From: Nitrospirota bacterium | GTDB taxonomy: Bacteria > Nitrospirota > Nitrospiria > Nitrospirales > Nitrospiraceae | DNA length: 64,000 nucleotides | Assembly: GCA_026387665.1 (NCBI GenBank) | Contig: JAPLLG010000007.1 | Span: forward strand, 310,001-374,000 | Direction: 5' to 3' | Part shown: one piece after another, positions 59,491-64,000 of the stretch | Layout: the number at the start of each line of letters is the position of its first letter | How positions within the stretch are numbered: the first letter of the stretch is position 1 | Notes under the pieces: generated by a model | Databases searched by the model: none | The model's input: the letters and a program-made list of their open reading frames with translations, nothing else | What the model was told of the DNA's origin: nothing | Program-made: the position numbers and the translations under genes

Positions 59491-59676
59491 CTAGGACTCT
59501 TCGACCTGGATGACCGCCTTGCCCTTATACGTTCCGCACTTCAAGCAGGTGTAATGCGGCAGCTTGATCTCATGGCACTGCGGACAGACGGACATGCCCG
59601 GAGGGGTCATGCGCAATTTCTGGGTGCGTCGCGTATCGCGGCGTTCCCGTGAATGTTTATGTTTCGGATTTGGCAT
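59491..59676 (-). CDS. rpmF: 50S ribosomal protein L32
   Basis: The 61-aa protein starts MPNPKHKHSRERRDTRRTQK and has CPQCHEIKLPHYTCLKC, a zinc-binding four-Cys form. It lies 38 nt after the DUF177 gene and upstream of plsX. AAGGAG precedes its ATG. Confidence 0.97.
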   Translation of the reverse strand: MPNPKHKHSRERRDTRRTQKLRMTPPGMSVCPQCHEIKLPHYTCLKCGTYKGKAVIQVEES

Positions 59677-59714
59677 GGCAACTCCTTCTCACTCTTCGTA
59701 GCAGGCGGTCAGGC

Positions 59715-60305
59715 CTAGGAGGCTGATGATCCGCCGGTCTTGCGTTTCATGCTCTGGACCACCCGAAACGTCGGGATCGGTGGTTCCGCGGCACACTGAC
59801 AGGGCCCCTCATTCAAATTCTTCCCACATCGCGCGCACAGCCCCAAACACTCGTCGCTGCAGATCGGCTGCATCGGCGCGGCCAGGATCACGTGTTCGCG
59901 TAACATGGGAGCGAGATCGAGACGGTTACCCTGATATTGATACTGATCGTCCAGGTCCTCTTCTTCTTCGGCCGCTGCGGCCTCCTCGCGCGCCTTTCTG
60001 GGATCGACACGCTTCGGATGCTTCGACGCGGGTTTGGGCTCCGGGATAAAGGCCGCCCGCACAGAGAAAGCCAAGGGATCTTCATACTGTTTCAAACACC
60101 GCACGCACTCGCGCACGATCGTGCCTTCCAGCACACCGGTCACGGCAACCAGCCCTTCGACGTTGGTCAGGTCCAGACTGACAGCCAACGGGCCACGGGC
60201 TGCGGCATCATCCTCGGTCAAGCCGAGCTCCTCGGCCGTGACCTCGCCAACCAGCGAAAGCCCGTCGTCCGTGATGTCCGCCAGCAGCGGCGTCAGCAAA
60301 TCCAT
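59715..60305 (-). CDS. DUF177 (YceD) family protein
   Basis: The ~196-aa protein has RECVRCLKQYEDPLAFSVRA, an acidic linker (EEAAAAEEEEDLDD), then CSDECLGLCARCGKNLNEG and CQC. The C-x-x-C pairs and the position directly upstream of rpmF are those of the YceD family, linked to 23S rRNA metabolism. ATG 60305 is preceded by AGGTAGGTG; starts at 60323, 60329 or 60341 are possible. Confidence 0.85.
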   Translation of the reverse strand: MDLLTPLLADITDDGLSLVGEVTAEELGLTEDDAAARGPLAVSLDLTNVEGLVAVTGVLEGTIVRECVRCLKQYEDPLAFSVRAAFIPEPKPASKHPKRVDPRKAREEAAAAEEEEDLDDQYQYQGNRLDLAPMLREHVILAAPMQPICSDECLGLCARCGKNLNEGPCQCAAEPPIPTFRVVQSMKRKTGGSSAS

Positions 60306-60348
60306 CGTGGCACCTACCTGCATTCCCATCCCCAACGTCACCGGTTAT

Positions 60349-60606
60349 CTATCGCTCTTCCGCAAAGCTGATGAGGGCGATGTGCCGGGCCCGCTTGACG
60401 GCTGCCGTCAATTCGCGCTGGTGCCTCATGCAATTGCCGGAGATACGCCGCGGAACAATCCGACCCCGCTCCGTCAAAAAGTTTCTCAGCAAGCCGACAT
60501 CTTTGAAATCAATCGCCCCTTTTTCGATGCAAAACCGACAAGGCCTGCGGCGTTGAAAAAACCGTCCGCCGCCACCGTCACGATCTCCGCCCTGTTCACG
60601 CTCCAT
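60349..60606 (-). CDS. rpsR: 30S ribosomal protein S18
   Basis: The 85-aa protein has a Gly-rich lead, then [20 protein letters not shown] and [17 protein letters not shown]23, C26, C59 and H62 form the zinc-type (C+) S18 site. It follows ssb by 17 nt, in the normal rpsF-ssb-rpsR order. Confidence 0.97.
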   Translation of the reverse strand: MEREQGGDRDGGGGRFFQRRRPCRFCIEKGAIDFKDVGLLRNFLTERGRIVPRRISGNCMRHQRELTAAVKRARHIALISFAEER

Positions 60607-60623
60607 AACCGTCTCCCTCTCTG

Positions 60624-61022
60624 TTAGACGTGCTCTTCGGGTTCATAGCCGACATCATCATGCGCCGGCGCCTCAGCCCCACCGCCGCCATCCTGGCGCT
60701 TCGGCATGAACGTTACCGTTTGGGCCACCACCTCGTGCTTGCTGCGCTTCTGGCCGTCTTCCGTTTCCCACCGGCGCTGCTGCAGCCGCCCGTCGACGAT
60801 GACCCCGCTCCCCTTACTAAGATACTGTCCGCAATGTTCCGCTTGCTTGCCAAACACCACAATGTCGACAAAACAGACTTCCTCTTTCAATTCCTCGCCC
60901 TGCTTATAGCGCCGGCTGACCGCCAGGCCCAGACTGGCCACCGGCGTCCCGTTCGGCGTATACCGCAACTCGGGATTCCTCGTGAGGTTCCCGATGAGGA
61001 TGACTTTGTTAAACCCGGCCAC
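60624..61022 (-). CDS. ssb: Single-stranded DNA-binding protein
   Basis: The 132-aa protein starts [20 protein letters not shown] and has the OB-fold stretch [20 protein letters not shown]. The C-terminus ends GYEPEEHV rather than the usual DDDIPF-type tip that recruits partners. The tail is acidic but lacks the terminal Pro-Phe. It overlaps rpsF by 14 nt. Confidence 0.95.
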   Translation of the reverse strand: MAGFNKVILIGNLTRNPELRYTPNGTPVASLGLAVSRRYKQGEELKEEVCFVDIVVFGKQAEHCGQYLSKGSGVIVDGRLQQRRWETEDGQKRSKHEVVAQTVTFMPKRQDGGGGAEAPAHDDVGYEPEEHV

Positions 61023-61356
61023 CGGCGAACTCCTCCGATGACGCCTCGAGCGGACGTGGCGCCACCAGTTCTTTTTTCAGATGGACGGTCAAAAACTTGA
61101 TGATGGGGTCTTCCAACCGATAGGACCGCTCCAATTCACCAACCGTGATACTGGGGGCTCTGAAGTAGAAGTAGGCGTACGTGCCCTTCCGCTCCCGCTT
61201 CACCTCGTAGGCGAGCTTTTTCTTGCCCAAGTTTTCAGATTTGATGAACTGTGCGCCGGTCTTTTCCGCCACTGCCTTCATCTTGGCGATCAGGGCAGCG
61301 GTCTCCTCATCGGAGATAGACGTACGAATAATGAACAGAGACTCGTAGAGCTCCAT
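61009..61356 (-). CDS. rpsF: 30S ribosomal protein S6
   Basis: The 115-aa protein starts MELYESLFIIRTSISDEETA and has AYEVKRERKGTYAYFYFRAP and the acidic-tailed end. AGGAGG lies 8 nt before ATG at 61356, so upstream frame is excluded. It heads the rpsF-ssb-rpsR unit. Its leader contains two stable hairpins (61382-61430), listed separately. Confidence 0.95.
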   Translation of the reverse strand: MELYESLFIIRTSISDEETAALIAKMKAVAEKTGAQFIKSENLGKKKLAYEVKRERKGTYAYFYFRAPSITVGELERSYRLEDPIIKFLTVHLKKELVAPRPLEASSEEFAGGRV

Positions 61357-61381
61357 GCGGCAATCCTCCTGGACAAAGGCC

Positions 61382-61430
61382 CCCGAACAAGTCGGGAGCA
61401 AGGTGTAGGCGCGCTGGTTCAGCCAGCGCG
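61382..61430 (-). promoter_or_regulatory. Two hairpins in the rpsF leader, possible S6:S18 autoregulatory site
   Basis: On the minus strand CGCGCTGG-CTGAA-CCAGCGCG (61430-61410) is followed by CCCGA-CTTGT-TCGGG (61396-61382). They lie about 25-75 nt upstream of rpsF. rpsF operon mRNAs are known to carry S6:S18-binding leaders with a CCG element; CCCGA here is compatible, not proven. Confidence 0.45.
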
Positions 61431-61499
61431 AAAGGGTGAAACTACCATAGCCTTGAAGAAACTGTCAAATCAAAGGGGGAAGCGCTCCTACCCATGCGC

Positions 61500-62096
61500 T
61501 CAGCCGGGATGCGCCCCCGCATCGTCCCCCGGCTTCTCCCGTATATTAAACTGGTTCATCGCCACAGCCGTCCCCCGGTGGATCAGACATTCCAAGGCGT
61601 CGACGGCGCGCTCCAGACAGGGGTTTAAGACCTCGACCTCTTCTTTCGTGAAGGCCTGCAGCACGTAATCCGCTGAATCCTGACGCGGGGCCGGTCGGCC
61701 GATTCCAACCTTGATCCGCACAAACTCCGGCGTCCCGATCGCCTCAATGACCGACTTGATTCCGTTATGCCCCCCATGCCCGCCGCCCTGCTTGATCCGG
61801 AGACGTCCCAGGTCAAGGTCCAGATCGTCGTGGATGAGGATGAGGTCGTCGGCGGTGAGTGAATACTCGCGAAGGAGACCTTTGAGCTGAGGACCGGTAA
61901 GATTCATCCAGTCGAGCGTGCCGGCGAGTTCGAGGAGTTCCGACCCGAGCCGTCCCGAGCCGCGCTGGGCCATCCCGCGCCTGGAGAGACGGATGGACCA
62001 CCGAGCGGCTGCCCGCTCGATGACCCACATGCCTGCGTTGTGGCGGGTCTGGGCATAGGAAGCGCCCGGATTGCCCAGCCCAACAATGAGACGCAA
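61500..62096 (-). CDS. pth: Peptidyl-tRNA hydrolase
   Basis: The 198-aa enzyme starts MRLIVGLGNPGASYAQTRHN, with the catalytic His in TRHNAGMWVIE, and later DDLDLDLGRLRIKQGGGHGG and HNGIKSV. It frees tRNA from stalled peptidyl-tRNA. It is 2 nt downstream of the L25 gene. Confidence 0.97.
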   Translation of the reverse strand: MRLIVGLGNPGASYAQTRHNAGMWVIERAAARWSIRLSRRGMAQRGSGRLGSELLELAGTLDWMNLTGPQLKGLLREYSLTADDLILIHDDLDLDLGRLRIKQGGGHGGHNGIKSVIEAIGTPEFVRIKVGIGRPAPRQDSADYVLQAFTKEEVEVLNPCLERAVDALECLIHRGTAVAMNQFNIREKPGDDAGAHPG

Positions 62097-62098
62097 TG

Positions 62099-62869
62099 TT
62101 ACTTCTTCTTTTCGGTTTCTTTCTTCTCAGCTTTTGGTGCAGCAGCGCCCTTTTTGTCGCCGCCCTTGGCATCGGCAGCCGCGCCAGCCTTCGCCGCATC
62201 GCCACCAGCCGCGCCTTCAACTTTGCCCTTCGCGGCCACTTCAGGCTCTTTCCCGCCCTCCGCACCGGCTACGCCGCTCGCAAGGAGCGACTCCAGCTTG
62301 GCTTCCGTGATCGGCGCCGCCACGCTCACCACCATCTGCTCAGGATCGTCGAGATAGCGGATCCCTTCGTGCACGACCACATCTTTCAGGTGGAGACCCT
62401 GAGAAATGTTGAGACCCGACGCATCGACTTCGATGAAGTCCGGCAACACATCCGGCAGACATTCAATATGCAACTCACGCATATTGTGGTGCAGGATACC
62501 GCCTTCCTTGACGCCGGCCGGCACGCCGCCGGTCAAATGCAGGGGTACCTTGACGCGAATCGGCTTATTCATCGAAATTTCGAACAAATCCGCATGCAGG
62601 ACGTTGCCCTCGACCGGATCGACCTGAAAATCGCGCAAGAGCGCGGTCCGTTTCGGTTTGGACTTCGCGCCGGTCAACGTGAGCGACACGAGCGCGGACC
62701 CTCCAGACTGGGCCTTCAAAATCTTGACCAAGCTATCCGGCTCAATCGTCAACATCAGGCATTCGCCCTGCCCGTACAACACGCCGGGGATCTTGCCTTC
62801 CCGCCGAAGCTGGCGCGCCGCACCTTTGCCCGTTGTTTCTCTTACTGTGACTGCTAGTTCAAATTTCAT
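62099..62869 (-). CDS. rplY: 50S ribosomal protein L25/CTC family
   Basis: The 256-aa CTC-type L25 has the N-terminal 5S rRNA-binding part (ELAVTVRETTGKGAARQLRR) and TL5-like C-terminal domain. A Lys/Ala/Glu/Gly low-complexity tail of ~45 residues ends in EKKK. It is 50 nt downstream of prs and precedes pth. Confidence 0.94.
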   Translation of the reverse strand: MKFELAVTVRETTGKGAARQLRREGKIPGVLYGQGECLMLTIEPDSLVKILKAQSGGSALVSLTLTGAKSKPKRTALLRDFQVDPVEGNVLHADLFEISMNKPIRVKVPLHLTGGVPAGVKEGGILHHNMRELHIECLPDVLPDFIEVDASGLNISQGLHLKDVVVHEGIRYLDDPEQMVVSVAAPITEAKLESLLASGVAGAEGGKEPEVAAKGKVEGAAGGDAAKAGAAADAKGGDKKGAAAPKAEKKETEKKK

Positions 62870-62919
62870 GGTACTCCTCCGTCCCCTTCTCGCTAATCTT
62901 CAGATGCTGTGATCTCGAG

Positions 62920-63861
62920 CTAGGCAAACAATGAACTGACCGACTCATCTTCATGGATACGCCGGATCGCTTCACCCAAGAGTGGCGCGACCGATAATTG
63001 ATGCAACTTCGGACAGATCTTTTCCTTGCCCCGCAATGGAATCGAATTGGTGACGATCACCTGCTTCAGGCAGGACTGCTGAATCCGGTCCAACGCCGGC
63101 CCGGTCAGCACGGCATGGGTGCACGCGGTCCAGACTTCCCGCGCCCCTTTATCGAGACAGGCCTGCGCCCCCTTCACGATGGTGCCGGCCGTGTCGATCA
63201 TGTCGTCCAACAAAAGCGCGCTCTTGCCCGCGACGTCGCCGATGATATTCATCACCTGCGTCTGGTTGGGTCCTTCACGCCGCTTGTCGATAATGGCCAA
63301 ATTCGCTTGAAGCCGTTTCGCAAATGCTCTGGCTCGTTCCACGCCACCGGCATCCGGAGACACCACCACCAGATCACTGACCTTTTGCTTGGTAATGTAA
63401 TCCAGCAAGACCGGAAGCGCGTAGAGATGGTCCACCGGGATATTGAAGAATCCCTGAATCTGCCCCGCATGGAGGTCCATCGTGAGGACACGGTCCGTGC
63501 CAGCCGTGCTGATCAGATCAGCCACGAGCTTCGCTGAAATAGGCACCCGCGGCTGGTCCTTGCGATCCTGCCGGGCATAGCCGAAATAGGGGATGACTGC
63601 GGTGATGCGGTTCGCGGAAGACCGTTTGAGCGCGTCAATGATGATCAACAACTCCATCAGGGAGTCATTGACCGGCTGACAGCTGGACTGCACGACGAAG
63701 ACGTCGGCGCCGCGCACGTTTTCCTCGATCTTGACGCGAATCTCACCGTCACTAAATGACGCAACCGTGGCCTCGCCGAGCTTTATCCCGAGATAGGCGC
63801 AAATCTCATGGGCCAGGGCCGGATTCGCATTACCGGAGAATATCTTGATCTCTCGACTCAT
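62920..63861 (-). CDS. prs: Ribose-phosphate pyrophosphokinase
   Basis: The 313-aa enzyme makes PRPP from ribose 5-phosphate and ATP. Motifs are [60 protein letters not shown] and the PRPP loop [23 protein letters not shown] at 63861 removes a non-family 32-residue lead. It is the first complete gene of the prs-rplY-pth unit. Confidence 0.97.
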   Translation of the reverse strand: MSREIKIFSGNANPALAHEICAYLGIKLGEATVASFSDGEIRVKIEENVRGADVFVVQSSCQPVNDSLMELLIIIDALKRSSANRITAVIPYFGYARQDRKDQPRVPISAKLVADLISTAGTDRVLTMDLHAGQIQGFFNIPVDHLYALPVLLDYITKQKVSDLVVVSPDAGGVERARAFAKRLQANLAIIDKRREGPNQTQVMNIIGDVAGKSALLLDDMIDTAGTIVKGAQACLDKGAREVWTACTHAVLTGPALDRIQQSCLKQVIVTNSIPLRGKEKICPKLHQLSVAPLLGEAIRRIHEDESVSSLFA

Positions 63862-64000
63862 TGATTTCCCAGATGGTCCTTTGGATGCAACTGCTAAGAT
63901 TCTGATTTCGTTGCGTGGTTCGTCTCGACGGCGGACATTCGGCAGGCGCAACAGCACTGCTCGCCTACCCCTCTGAACTGCGCGCTATTGAGGAAGCCAA

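Noticed and set aside
63862-64000. A tRNA or the 3' end of ispE at the right edge
   Set aside because: No T-loop or acceptor pairing was found. A short minus-strand open stretch (63898-63998) has no recognisable family sequence.

Overview
The window looks like a chromosomal segment of a Nitrospira-type nitrite oxidiser (genus inferred, not proven). The base composition is GC-rich and the genes are bacterial. A complete reductive TCA block is present: two-subunit ATP-citrate lyase, aconitase, monomeric isocitrate dehydrogenase, a fumarate reductase pair, succinyl-CoA ligase and a five-gene 2-oxoacid:ferredoxin oxidoreductase. A system II (ResB/CcsB/CcdA/TlpA) cytochrome c maturation cluster also fits that lineage.

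Layout. 1-6339: a cut-off FabH paralogue, a BamD-like lipoprotein, and a minus-strand cytochrome c maturation cluster (resB, ccsB, two TlpA-like thioredoxins, ccdA). 6630-9135: metK and ahcY, the methyl cycle pair. 9505-14080: an accessory patch between housekeeping genes, made of an AT-richer HEPN-domain gene, a VapBC-type toxin-antitoxin pair with a clear promoter and operator, and a ZorA/ZorB-like proton-motor pair without the usual Zorya effectors. 14189-18509: EamA transporter, PilZ protein, MbfA-like ferritin/VIT1 protein and a B12-binding radical SAM protein. 18669-31076: a roughly 12.4-kb minus-strand rTCA operon (aclB, aclA, acn, icd, frdB, frdA, sucC, sucD) ending in an intrinsic terminator. 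31298-34836: mutM, a dual-specificity phosphatase, a zinc-ribbon protein, small proteins and an Rsm22-family methyltransferase. 34936-39092: the 2-oxoacid:ferredoxin oxidoreductase operon. 39508-46671: a stand-alone MTHFR_C-like mini-protein, queF, two overlapping hybrid histidine kinase genes and apaH. 46726-49379: a C1-folate operon (folD, metF, panB). 49569-53017: a beta-propeller protein, a Cys-rich protein, a PilZ protein and two tandem cyclophilins. 53080-63861: a classic fatty acid/ribosomal block (rnc, fabF, acpP, fabG, fabD, fabH, plsX, rpmF, DUF177, rpsR, ssb, rpsF, pth, rplY, prs).

The most unusual structure is in the intergenic DNA. Five copies of a ~125-bp imperfect palindrome (family A) each begin 0-3 nt after a stop codon, always in the same orientation relative to the upstream gene. 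Their stems vary by compensatory changes. A second family (B) has two copies, after sucC and after folD. It shares a core of about 50 nt, while the outer arms differ in sequence but remain self-complementary. A third type consists of short-period TAGCTGATGGC or GTGCTGA repeats folded head to head between rTCA genes. These look like structured 3'-UTR or intercistronic RNAs rather than random repeats.

Limits: all calls come from reading the sequence and remembered family motifs; no database search was run. Start codons were moved from the longest open frame where a ribosome binding site or family length argued for it.
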